Assembly: GCF_900104725.1 (NCBI RefSeq)
Contig: NZ_LT629758.1
Span: 4,664,501-4,728,500, forward strand
Source of the DNA: Actinoplanes derwentensis
GTDB lineage: Bacteria; Actinomycetota; Actinomycetes; Mycobacteriales; Micromonosporaceae
DNA: 64,000 nt
Direction of reading: 5' to 3'
Part shown: positions 1 through 7,555 of the stretch, piece after piece
Position numbering within the stretch: position 1 is the first letter of the stretch
How the letters are laid out: each line of letters opens with the position of its first letter
The notes under the pieces: generated by a model
The model's input: the letters and a program-made list of their open reading frames with translations, nothing else
What the model was told of the DNA's origin: nothing
Databases searched by the model: none
Translations under genes and position numbers: made by a program

Positions 1-2
1 CA

Positions 3-449
3 TGCCTGCGCCCGGGCGGCCTGATGACCCCGGACGGGCGTATGACCCCGGACAGGCGTATGACCCCGGGCGGGCGAATGACCCCTGGCGGGAGGCTCGC
101 CCTGTTCTGGAACACCGTCAAGCCCGCCCCCGAGCTGGCCGGGGCGTTCGCGGATGTCTACCGGCGGGCGGCGCCGAGTCTGCCGTTCGATCCGTGGGCG
201 GACGCCGACCCGTACGGCGCGATCGTCGAGAAGGTGTCGGGCCCGCTGACCGATCCCGAGGTGTGGCGGTTCGGATGGGAGCACGAATACGAGCGGGCGG
301 ACTGGCTGGACCAGGTGCCGACCGCCGGCGGCCATCAACTGCTGCCGGCGGTCGAACTGGAGGCGTTGCTGAAGGGGCTGGGTCAGGTGATCGGCGAGAG
401 GTTCACCATGTCGTACGAGACGGTCGTGGTGACCACTACGAAGTGGTGA
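3..449 (+). CDS. Class I SAM-dependent methyltransferase, C-terminal part (5' truncated)
   Basis: The frame is open to the left edge, so this is the C-terminal 148 residues of a longer protein. It begins in the motif LRPGG that closes the Rossmann-like SAM fold and resumes with RLALFWN, the beta strand that normally follows directly. The last residues (FTMSYETVVVTTTKW) match the usual end of this family. Between LRPGG and RLALFWN lie four copies of a six-residue unit (MTPDGR or MTPGGR) encoded by 18-bp tandem repeats, which is not expected in the family. The internal ATG codons in the repeats could be mistaken for starts. The substrate cannot be told. The gene converges on the G6PDH-like gene with a 19-bp gap. 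Confidence 0.7.
   Translation, partial: CLRPGGLMTPDGRMTPDRRMTPGGRMTPGGRLALFWNTVKPAPELAGAFADVYRRAAPSLPFDPWADADPYGAIVEKVSGPLTDPEVWRFGWEHEYERADWLDQVPTAGGHQLLPAVELEALLKGLGQVIGERFTMSYETVVVTTTKW
21..95 (+). repeat. In-frame 18-bp tandem repeat in the methyltransferase
   Basis: About four copies of an 18-bp unit (core atgaccccggacgggcg with variants) encode MTPDGR, MTPDRR, MTPGGR and MTPGGR. The last copy merges into the normal PGGR of the methyltransferase motif, so the array looks like an expansion of the codons for that motif. Confidence 0.85.
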
Positions 450-473
450 CACTACAAAATGGTGACCACTACG
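428..473. repeat. Three 16-17 bp tandem copies across the methyltransferase stop codon
   Basis: The core ggtgaccactacg occurs at 428-440 and 461-473, with a one-base-deleted copy (ggtgacactac) at 445-455. The stop codon TGA (447-449) lies in the middle copy, so the repeat has extended the end of the gene into the gap before the convergent gene. Confidence 0.75.
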
Positions 474-1875
474 CAGGCAGGAAGAGGCTAGGTCCGGCGG
501 TTCCGGCCGGGTATTCGCGCAGCGGCACCTCGCCGGCCTGCCAGGCGGACGTGACCGGTTCGACGATGCGCCAGCACTGTTCGGCGGTGTCCGCACGTAC
601 CGAAAGGGTGGGGTCGTCCTCGAAGACGCCGCGCAGCACCTCGCCGTAAGGCGGCAGGCCACCAGCGCCGAAGGTGGCCTCCAAACTGATCGGGTCCAGT
701 TCGAAGGGGTCGCCCGGCCCGTTGATGTTGAAGTCGAGGGCCAGGTGGTCGGGGCCGAACCCGATGCGCAGCCGGTCCGGCTCGTCGCAGCCGTGCAGCC
801 CGTCCGGCACCCGCGGCGGCCGTTTGAAGGTGATCACGGCTTCCTTGCGGCTGTCGCCGATCGCCTTGCCGGAGCGCAGCCGGAACGGCACGCCCGCCCA
901 GCGCCAGGTGTCGACGGTGAGGACGATCTCGGCGAGGGTCTCGGTGCCGCGGGACGGGTCGACGCCCGGTTCGTCGGCATAGGACGGCAGGTCGCCGCCG
1001 GCGGTGTAGCGGGCCCGCAGGCTGCTGTCGGCCGGGGTGCCCCACAGCCGGGTGGCCCGGAGCACGTCGGCCTTGCGGTCGCGGAACTCCGCGGCGGCCA
1101 GACTGAACGGGGCTTCCATGGTGAGCAGCGCGAGGATCTGCAGGAGGTGGCTCTGGATCATGTCGGCGAGCGCGCCGGCCCGGTCGTAGTAGCCGGCCCG
1201 GCCTTCCAGGGCGAGGTTCTCGTCGAAGACGATGTCGACAGATTCGACGTGGGTGGAGTCGAGGATCGGTTCGAAGATGCGGTTGGCGAACCGCAGGCCG
1301 AGGATGTTGAGCACTGTCGACTTGCCGAGGAAGTGGTCGATCCGGTGCACCTGCTCCTCGGGGACGGCAGGGGCGAGGCGGGCGAGCAGGGTGTTGAGTT
1401 CGGCGGCGGACTCGCTGCTGGTGCCGAACGGTTTCTCCAGCACGAGCCGGGTGCCGGGCGGCAGGTCCACGTCGAGCAGTGCCGCGCAGGCCTTCGCGGT
1501 GACGGCCGGCGGCAGGGCGAAGAAGATCGCCACGGAGCCGTTTGTCGCAGCCAGCAAAGACCGAAGATCGGAAGAGCTGGTCACGTCGGTACGAATCCAG
1601 CGGGCTCGGTCGGCCACAGCCGAGGCAGCCGGCGTGTCGTCGGAGACCGGTGTCTTCTGGCCGGTGGACTCGGCGGCCGCTGCCGCGCCGTGTGCGCCGA
1701 ACGAGTCGTGGACGCGGGCCTGCCACCGGGCGTCGTCCCAGTCCTCGACGGAGGCGCCGATCAGGGTGAGGCCGGGGACGTGCCCGGCGGTGAGCAGGGC
1801 GCCGAGGCCGGGCAGGAGCAGCCGGGCGGTGAGGTCGCCGCTCGCGCCCAGGATGATCAGGGTCTGGTCCGTCAT
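469..1875 (-). CDS. zwf: Glucose-6-phosphate 1-dehydrogenase-like protein
   Basis: This 468-residue protein has the NADP-binding start LIILGASGDLTAR (about residues 7-18), EKPFG (147-151), the substrate signature RIDHFLGK (178-185, with the reactive lysine K185) and the catalytic histidine in IQSHLLQ (H243). The family oxidises glucose 6-phosphate to 6-phosphogluconolactone with NADP, feeding the pentose phosphate pathway. The basic GDLAKRK stretch of classical enzymes is GDLTARL here, and an alanine-rich insert lies at about 62-90, so it is probably a paralog of the main enzyme. Its start overlaps the stop of the response regulator gene (ATGA), placing it third in a kinase-regulator-dehydrogenase operon. 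Confidence 0.85.
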   Translation of the reverse strand: MTDQTLIILGASGDLTARLLLPGLGALLTAGHVPGLTLIGASVEDWDDARWQARVHDSFGAHGAAAAAESTGQKTPVSDDTPAASAVADRARWIRTDVTSSSDLRSLLAATNGSVAIFFALPPAVTAKACAALLDVDLPPGTRLVLEKPFGTSSESAAELNTLLARLAPAVPEEQVHRIDHFLGKSTVLNILGLRFANRIFEPILDSTHVESVDIVFDENLALEGRAGYYDRAGALADMIQSHLLQILALLTMEAPFSLAAAEFRDRKADVLRATRLWGTPADSSLRARYTAGGDLPSYADEPGVDPSRGTETLAEIVLTVDTWRWAGVPFRLRSGKAIGDSRKEAVITFKRPPRVPDGLHGCDEPDRLRIGFGPDHLALDFNINGPGDPFELDPISLEATFGAGGLPPYGEVLRGVFEDDPTLSVRADTAEQCWRIVEPVTSAWQAGEVPLREYPAGTAGPSLFLPA

Positions 1876-2573
1876 GGCCCCTGGTTACCCGTGGGGGCGG
1901 GCCGGTACTCGACCTCGGGACGGCCGGGGCCGCCGTAGCGGGGGTTGCGGACGACTCGGGCGGCGTCGGCGAGGTGTTCCAGGTAGCGGCGGGCGGTGAC
2001 CCGGGAGGTGCCGGTCCGGGTGGCGACCTCGGTGGCGGACAGGCCGCCCGGTGCGGCGGCGCGCAGTGCTCCCAGGATCAGGTCGAAGGTGTGCGGGTCG
2101 AGTCCTTTGGGGAGGGTGTCGGCGGGGGCGCCGCGCAGGGTGGCGAAGACCCGGTCGACCTCGTGCTGGGCGGCCACCTCGGCGGAGCCGGCGAGCTGGC
2201 GGCGGTACTGGGCGTACCGGTCCAGTTTGTCGCGGAACGCCGCGAAGGTGAACGGTTTCAGCAGGTAATGGGTGACGCCGAGGGCGACCGCCTGGCGGAT
2301 CATGGCGATGTCCCGGTTGGAGGTGACGGCGAGGACGTCGGTGCCGCTGCCGGCCGATCGCAAGGCGCGGGCGATCTCCAGGCCGTGTTTGTCGGGCAGG
2401 TTCAGGTCGAGCAGCACCAGGTCGACGTGGTCGGCGCGGAGCCGGGTCATCGCCTCCCGCGCGGTGTGCGCGACACCGGCGACGACAAAACCTTCGACCT
2501 TCTGGGTGTACGCCCGGTGAGCCTCGGCGATCAGTGGGTCGTCGTCGACCACCAGCACCCGGATCGGTGTCAT
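1872..2573 (-). CDS. DcuR/CitB-type response regulator
   Basis: The 233-residue protein has an N-terminal receiver domain with acidic residues D10-D12, phosphoacceptor D56 in LLDLNLP, T84 and K106 in LLKPF. A C-terminal winged-helix region (about 165-230) contains the LSATEVATRTGTSRVTARRYLEHL pattern split across two helices. This arrangement is typical of CitB/DcuR/DctR regulators of C4-dicarboxylate or citrate uptake. It overlaps the kinase gene upstream by 4 bp and the G6PDH-like gene downstream by 4 bp. The neighbouring divergent dctA gene is the obvious target. Confidence 0.9.
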   Translation of the reverse strand: MTPIRVLVVDDDPLIAEAHRAYTQKVEGFVVAGVAHTAREAMTRLRADHVDLVLLDLNLPDKHGLEIARALRSAGSGTDVLAVTSNRDIAMIRQAVALGVTHYLLKPFTFAAFRDKLDRYAQYRRQLAGSAEVAAQHEVDRVFATLRGAPADTLPKGLDPHTFDLILGALRAAAPGGLSATEVATRTGTSRVTARRYLEHLADAARVVRNPRYGGPGRPEVEYRPAPTGNQGP

Positions 2574-4126
2574 GACGGCACCGGCAGTCGTACGGTGATG
2601 ACGGCTCCGCCTTCGGGTCCGGTGCGGATGTGGTAGCCCCCGCCGTACCGTTCGGCGACCTGCCGGACCAGGGACAGTCCGATGCCGTGCCCGGCTCCCT
2701 TGGTGGTCCAGCCGCGCTGGAAGGCGACCGCCGCCTGGTCCGGGGTGAGGCCGGGCCCGTTGTCGGTGACCTGGACCAGCACTTCGCCGTCCTGTTCGCG
2801 GACCAGCACGTCGACCTTGCGGGGCAGGGGTGTCTCGGCGACCGCTTCCAGGGCGTTGTCGATCAGGTTGCCGACGACGGTGATCAGGTCGCGGCCGCTC
2901 AGCAGGCTGGTGGTGAGCCGGGAGTCGCCGTCGACGGTGAGTTCCACGCCGCGTTCGCCGGCCTGTGCGGATTTGCCGAGCAGCAGGGCGGCCAGGGCGG
3001 GTTCGCCGACGGCGCCGACGACCTGGTCGGTGAGTTCCTGGGCGAGGGCGAGTTCGGCGGTGGCGAGTTGGATGGCTTCGTCGGTGCGGCCGAGTTCGAC
3101 CATGGTGAGGACGGTGTGCAGGCGGTTGGCGGCTTCGTGGGCCTGGGCGTGCAGGGCTTCGGTGAGGCCGCGGACCGAGTCGAGCTCGCCGGTGAGCGCG
3201 CGGAGTTCGGTGTGGTCGCGCAAGGTGAGGACGGTGCCGAGGACGCGGCCGTCGAAGCGGGTCTCGCGGCGGCTGGCGACCAGCACCCGGTCGCCGATGA
3301 GGACGGGTTCGTCGACGGTGGGCCGGACTTCGGCGATCAGTCCGGCGACTTCGGCGGGCAGGCCGGTGGGTTCGTCGTCGGTGACGCCGAGCAGCCGGCG
3401 GCCCTCGTCGTTGATCAGGGTGACGCGGCCGTCGCGGTCGACGACGACCAGGCCCTCACGGACAGCGTGCAGGACGGCGTCGTAGTACTCGAACATCCGG
3501 GTCATCTCGGCCGGGCCGATGCCGTGGGTCTGGCGGCGGAGCCGTCTGCTGAGCAGCCACGATCCGAAGGCGGCGAGCAGCAGGGCGAGACCGGTGGCGG
3601 CGGCGAACGCGGGGATCTGGGCGATCAGCTCGCGGTCGATGGCCTCGCTGCGGATGCCGACCGAGACCAGGCCGATGATCCGGTCACCGGTGTCGCGGAC
3701 CGGGACGACGGTGCGGACCGAGTCGCCGAGGCTGCCGCGGTACTCCTCGATGACGGTGCCGCCGCGCAGGGCGTCCTCGACGGTGCCGACGAACGGCTGC
3801 CCGATCAACTCCACGGTCGGGTGCGTGTAGCGGGTCCGGTCGGGGGCCATCACCACGATGAAGTCGGTGCCGGTGGCCTTACGGGTCGATTCGGCGTACG
3901 GCTGGAGCCTGGTTGTCGGGTTCGCCGTCTGCAGTGCCTCGACCACCGACGGTGAGTGGGCGATCGACTCGGCCACCGCGACCACTTCGGCGATGGCGGC
4001 GGTGCGGGCGTCCCGTCGGGCGAGAAGCACCGCGCCGACCGTGCCGATCGCCACCAGCAACGTCACCACCAGCACCTGGAGGGCGAAAAGTTGCCGGGCG
4101 ATGCTCCATCGACGTGCCAAACCCAT
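2570..4126 (-). CDS. DcuS/CitA-type sensor histidine kinase
   Basis: The 518-residue protein has TM helices at about 14-36 and 172-193 flanking an extracytoplasmic Cache/PAS-like sensor domain, then a cytoplasmic PAS domain (about 213-310). The phosphoacceptor H330 lies in HEAANRLHT, the form found in CitA/DcuS kinases, and the ATPase domain shows NLIDNALEA (N box), DNGPGL and GHGIGLSLV. I chose the ATG at 4126 because it gives the usual short N-terminal tail before TM1, and longer starts would run into dctA. The kinase probably senses an extracellular dicarboxylate and signals through the overlapping response regulator gene. Confidence 0.9.
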   Translation of the reverse strand: MGLARRWSIARQLFALQVLVVTLLVAIGTVGAVLLARRDARTAAIAEVVAVAESIAHSPSVVEALQTANPTTRLQPYAESTRKATGTDFIVVMAPDRTRYTHPTVELIGQPFVGTVEDALRGGTVIEEYRGSLGDSVRTVVPVRDTGDRIIGLVSVGIRSEAIDRELIAQIPAFAAATGLALLLAAFGSWLLSRRLRRQTHGIGPAEMTRMFEYYDAVLHAVREGLVVVDRDGRVTLINDEGRRLLGVTDDEPTGLPAEVAGLIAEVRPTVDEPVLIGDRVLVASRRETRFDGRVLGTVLTLRDHTELRALTGELDSVRGLTEALHAQAHEAANRLHTVLTMVELGRTDEAIQLATAELALAQELTDQVVGAVGEPALAALLLGKSAQAGERGVELTVDGDSRLTTSLLSGRDLITVVGNLIDNALEAVAETPLPRKVDVLVREQDGEVLVQVTDNGPGLTPDQAAVAFQRGWTTKGAGHGIGLSLVRQVAERYGGGYHIRTGPEGGAVITVRLPVPS

Positions 4127-4140
4127 GCCCCGATCGTTTC

Positions 4141-4152
4141 GTTCGGATGAAC
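4141..4152. promoter_or_regulatory. Inverted repeat in the kinase/dctA divergent promoter
   Basis: The 76-bp gap between the divergent kinase and dctA genes contains GTTCggatGAAC, with a further GAAC at 4158. It is a candidate response-regulator site by position only. Confidence 0.35.
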
Positions 4153-4202
4153 AGAATGAACGTAACGGTGAAAGTGGCTGAGACCCAGGCCACATTCTCG
4201 GC

Positions 4203-5570
4203 ATGACTTCCACCACCGCCCCGGTCAAACGGGACCGAACCCACTTCCTGTACCTGGCGGTCATCGTGGCCGTCCTGCTCGGCATCGCCGTCGGCCTGAT
4301 CGTGCCGGACGTCGCGGTCGAGCTCAAACCGATCGGCACCGGATTCGTCGATCTGATCAAGATGATGATCGCCCCGGTCATCTTCTGCACCATCGTGCTG
4401 GGTGTCGGATCGATCCGGCAGGCCGCCCAGGTCGGCAAGGTCGGCGGTCTGGCCCTCGCCTACTTCCTCAGCATGTCGACGGTGGCGCTCGCGATCGGCC
4501 TGGTCGTCGGTAACATCATCCACCCCGGTTCCGGGATGCACCTGGACGAGAAGGTCGCCGCGGCCGGGCAGAAGGCCGTCGGCACCGACGCCGCCCCCAG
4601 CACCGCCGACTTCCTGCTCGGCATCATCCCGGACAGCCTGCTCTCCCCGTTCGCCTCCGGCAACGTACTCCAGACCCTGCTCGTGGCCCTGCTCGTCGGT
4701 TTCGCGCTGCAGTCGCTGGGTTCGATCTCCGAGCCGATCCTGCGGGCCATCGGGATGTTCCAGCGGGTGGTCTTCCGGGTCCTGGCGATGCTGATGTGGC
4801 TGGCCCCGATCGGCGCGTTCGGCGCGATCGCCGCGGTCGTCGGTGCGACCGGTGTGGACGCGCTGATCAGCCTGGCGCAGATCATGCTCGGCTTCTACAT
4901 CACCTGTGCGCTGTTCGTCTTCGTGGTGCTCGGTTCGATCCTGTGGCTGGTGGCCCGGATCAACATCCTCAGCCTGTTCAAATATCTGGGCCGGGAGTTC
5001 CTGCTGATCGTGTCGACGTCGTCGTCGGAGTCGGCGCTGCCCCGCCTGATCGCGAAGATGGAGCACGTCGGGGTCAGCAAGCCGGTCGTCGGGATCACGG
5101 TGCCGACCGGGTACTCGTTCAACCTGGACGGCACCGCCATCTACCTGACCATGGCGTCGCTGTTCGTGGCGCAGGCAATGGGTGACCCGCTGTCGGTCGC
5201 CGAGCAGGTGTCGCTGCTCCTCTTCATGATCATCGCGTCGAAGGGTGCCGCCGGGGTCACCGGTGCCGGCCTGGCCACCCTGGCCGGCGGCCTGCAGAGC
5301 CACCGCCCCGACCTGGTCGACGGGGTCGGCCTGATCGTCGGCATCGACCGGTTCATGTCCGAGGCCCGCGCCCTGACCAACTTCGCCGGCAACGCCGTCG
5401 CCACGGTCCTGATCGGCACCTGGACCAAGGAGTTCGACCGGGAGCGCGCCGAACTGGTCCTCGCCGGCGGCGACCCGTTCGACGAGACCACCATGGTCGA
5501 CGACCACCACGCGGCCCCGCCGGCCCCGACTGCGGAACCGGAGCGCAAGTCCGAGCCCGCCGCCTCGTAA
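4203..5570 (+). CDS. dctA: C4-dicarboxylate:cation symporter DctA
   Basis: The 455-residue membrane protein belongs to the dicarboxylate/amino acid:cation symporter family. It contains the serine-rich re-entrant loop (VSTSSSESALPRL) and the sodium and substrate site GYSFNLDGTAIYLT, followed by the helical hairpin GAAGVTGAG. Family members take up succinate, fumarate, malate or aspartate with Na+ or H+. The gene is divergent from the kinase/regulator operon, which is the usual arrangement for dicarboxylate-induced dctA. A strong terminator follows directly. Confidence 0.93.
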   Translation: MTSTTAPVKRDRTHFLYLAVIVAVLLGIAVGLIVPDVAVELKPIGTGFVDLIKMMIAPVIFCTIVLGVGSIRQAAQVGKVGGLALAYFLSMSTVALAIGLVVGNIIHPGSGMHLDEKVAAAGQKAVGTDAAPSTADFLLGIIPDSLLSPFASGNVLQTLLVALLVGFALQSLGSISEPILRAIGMFQRVVFRVLAMLMWLAPIGAFGAIAAVVGATGVDALISLAQIMLGFYITCALFVFVVLGSILWLVARINILSLFKYLGREFLLIVSTSSSESALPRLIAKMEHVGVSKPVVGITVPTGYSFNLDGTAIYLTMASLFVAQAMGDPLSVAEQVSLLLFMIIASKGAAGVTGAGLATLAGGLQSHRPDLVDGVGLIVGIDRFMSEARALTNFAGNAVATVLIGTWTKEFDRERAELVLAGGDPFDETTMVDDHHAAPPAPTAEPERKSEPAAS

Positions 5571-5583
5571 CCCGCGCTTCCTC

Positions 5584-5620
5584 AGCCCCGCCGCTCACCA
5601 TCGAGCGGCGGGGCTTCTTT
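5584..5620 (+). terminator. Rho-independent terminator after dctA
   Basis: A 13-bp perfect stem (arms agccccgccgctc and gagcggcggggct) with a 6-nt loop is followed by tcttt. Confidence 0.9.
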
Positions 5621-5708
5621 GCGTGGTGGATCGGGGTGCGGAACGAACCGCAACCCACCACGCAAGAACGCGAGCCGCATCGCGTGGTGACGTCGGGTGC
5701 GGAACGAA
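5621..5708. repeat. Direct and inverted repeats upstream of drrA-like gene
   Basis: A 27-bp element beginning gcgtggtg and ending tgcggaacgaa occurs at 5621-5647 and, with small changes, at 5682-5708. Between them the reverse complement ccaccacgc (5656-5664) pairs with the first copy. The rest of this 200-bp gap is G-rich and without a gene. Confidence 0.6.
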
Positions 5709-5773
5709 GCGTGGCAGGGGCGTGACAGCGGCGTGTGCGGGGCGTGGCAGCGGCGGGCGGCAGGCTCCGGGGC

Positions 5774-6748
5774 ATGACAGACGATCTGGTGGTGCGCGCC
5801 GAAGGGCTGCGCAAACGGTTCGGCAAGACACAGGCGCTGGACGGGGTGGACCTGTCGATGCGCCGCGGGACGGTGCTCGGCGTGCTCGGGCCCAACGGCG
5901 CGGGCAAGACGACCGCGGTACGGGTGCTGGCCACCCTGCTGAAACCCGACGAGGGCAGTGCCGTGGTGGCCGGCATCGACGTGTTGAAGGAGCCCGCGAA
6001 GGTCCGCCGCAAGATCGGCCTGACCGGGCAGTACGCGTCGGTCGACGAGGACTTGACCGGCGTACAGAATCTGGTGTTGATCGGTCGTCTCCTGGATCTG
6101 ACCAGGAGGGACGCGCGAGCCCGGGCCGATGAACTGCTGGCGTGGTTCGACCTGCAGGAGGCGGCGCAGCGGCCGGCGAAGACGTATTCCGGTGGCATGC
6201 GCCGTCGTCTCGACCTGGCCGCGAGTCTCGTCGGGCACCCCGAGGTGATCTTCCTGGACGAGCCGACGACCGGCCTGGACCCGGCCAAACGCGAGGACAT
6301 GTGGGGTGTGGTCCGCACCCAGGTCGCCAGCGGCGCGAGTGTGCTGCTGACCACGCAGTACCTGGAGGAGGCGGACGCGCTCGCCGACGAGATCGTGGTC
6401 GTCGACCACGGCCGGGTGATCGCGCACGACACCCCGGACGGGCTCAAGCGCAAGGTCGGCGGGCAGACCCTGAACGTGCGCCCGGCCGACCCCGGCCGCC
6501 TGCCCGACGTGCTGCGGCTGCTCGACCTGGTGGCCGCCCCGGGCACCACGGCGAGCCGGGACGAGGCCGCCGGAGCACGGGCCGGAGCGGCCTCGGTGCC
6601 GGTCTCCGGCGACCACGTCCTGGACAAGCTGATCCCGGCGCTGCGCGCGGACCACATCGAAGTCACCGAACTGGCCCTGCACCTGCCCAGCCTGGACGAG
6701 GTGTTCCACGTGCTGACCGGCCGTACGAAGAAAGAGGAACTGGTATGA
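5774..6748 (+). CDS. DrrA-type ABC transporter ATP-binding protein
   Basis: The 324-residue ATPase has Walker A GPNGAGKT (39-46), signature YSGGMRRRL (138-146), Walker B VIFLDEPTTGLDP (158-170) and a C-terminal extension typical of the daunorubicin-resistance (DrrA) family. It energises a drug or lipid exporter with the permease encoded by the next gene, whose ATG overlaps its stop (ATGA). The ATG at 5774 is preferred because MTDDLVVRAEGL starts just before the first conserved strand. The substrate is unknown. Confidence 0.9.
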   Translation: MTDDLVVRAEGLRKRFGKTQALDGVDLSMRRGTVLGVLGPNGAGKTTAVRVLATLLKPDEGSAVVAGIDVLKEPAKVRRKIGLTGQYASVDEDLTGVQNLVLIGRLLDLTRRDARARADELLAWFDLQEAAQRPAKTYSGGMRRRLDLAASLVGHPEVIFLDEPTTGLDPAKREDMWGVVRTQVASGASVLLTTQYLEEADALADEIVVVDHGRVIAHDTPDGLKRKVGGQTLNVRPADPGRLPDVLRLLDLVAAPGTTASRDEAAGARAGAASVPVSGDHVLDKLIPALRADHIEVTELALHLPSLDEVFHVLTGRTKKEELV

Positions 6749-7512
6749 GCACCCTGGCCATCGCCCGGCACAGCACGTCCCTGGCCCAGCGCAGCCTGAT
6801 CAAGACGATCCGCACCCCGGAGGCGCTGATCGACGTCACCATCCAGCCGGTGATCTTCCTGCTGCTGTTCACCTACCTGTTCGGTGGCGCGATCGGCGAC
6901 GGTGATCGACACGCCTACCTGCAGTTCCTGTTACCCGGCATGCTGGCGCAGTCACTCGCGATGGGCGGGGTGGCGCTCGGGCAGAACCTCAACGCCGACA
7001 TCGAGAAAGGTGTCTTCGACCGATTCAGATCACTACCGATCTCGCGGGCCGCGCCACTGATCGGTGCGGTGCTCGCCGACGTGGTCCGCTACCTGTCGGT
7101 GTGTGTGGTGATGCTCGGCTTCGGCACGATCATGGGCTTCCGGGTGGAGACCGGGTTCCTTCCGGCGGTGGCCGCGGTGGCCCTGTCGATCGGGTTCGGG
7201 CTCTGCTTCTGCTGGATCTCGGTGTGGGTGGGGATGCTGGCCCGGACCTCGGGCGCGGTGCAGGGCATCATGTTCCTGCTGGTGCTGCCGCTGACGTTCG
7301 GTTCCAACGTGTTCGTGTCCACCGACACGCTGCCCGGCTGGCTGCAGGCGTTCGTGTCGGTCAACCCGATCACGCCGCTGGTCAAGACGATCCGCGGGCT
7401 GCTGGTCAGCGGGCCGGTGGCCGGGCCGCTGGTCACCACCCTGTGCTGGATGGCCGGTCTGCTGGTGGTCTTCGTGCCGCTGGCACTGCGGGCCTACGCC
7501 CGGCGGGCCTGA
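6745..7512 (+). CDS. DrrB-type ABC-2 permease
   Basis: The 255-residue protein has about six hydrophobic segments and the ABC-2 pattern (IQPVIFLLLFTYLFGG near the start, then FDRFRSLPISRAAPLIG, and VNPITPLVKTIRGLL near the end). It is the membrane partner of the preceding ATPase, with translational coupling. The last codons (cggcgggcctga) are duplicated 40 bp downstream at 7541-7552. Confidence 0.9.
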   Translation: MSTLAIARHSTSLAQRSLIKTIRTPEALIDVTIQPVIFLLLFTYLFGGAIGDGDRHAYLQFLLPGMLAQSLAMGGVALGQNLNADIEKGVFDRFRSLPISRAAPLIGAVLADVVRYLSVCVVMLGFGTIMGFRVETGFLPAVAAVALSIGFGLCFCWISVWVGMLARTSGAVQGIMFLLVLPLTFGSNVFVSTDTLPGWLQAFVSVNPITPLVKTIRGLLVSGPVAGPLVTTLCWMAGLLVVFVPLALRAYARRA

Positions 7513-7555
7513 GATGCCGCCGGCTCCGCGGGCCTTCCCCCGGCGGGCCTGAAGA

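Noticed and set aside
2630..3955. A plus-strand open frame of 441 codons
   Set aside because: It mirrors the histidine kinase and its translation is Gly/Asp/Val-rich without domain features.
4127..4438. A longer N-terminus for the histidine kinase
   Set aside because: It would overlap dctA on the other strand and lacks conserved sequence; the ATG at 4126 gives a normal N-terminus.
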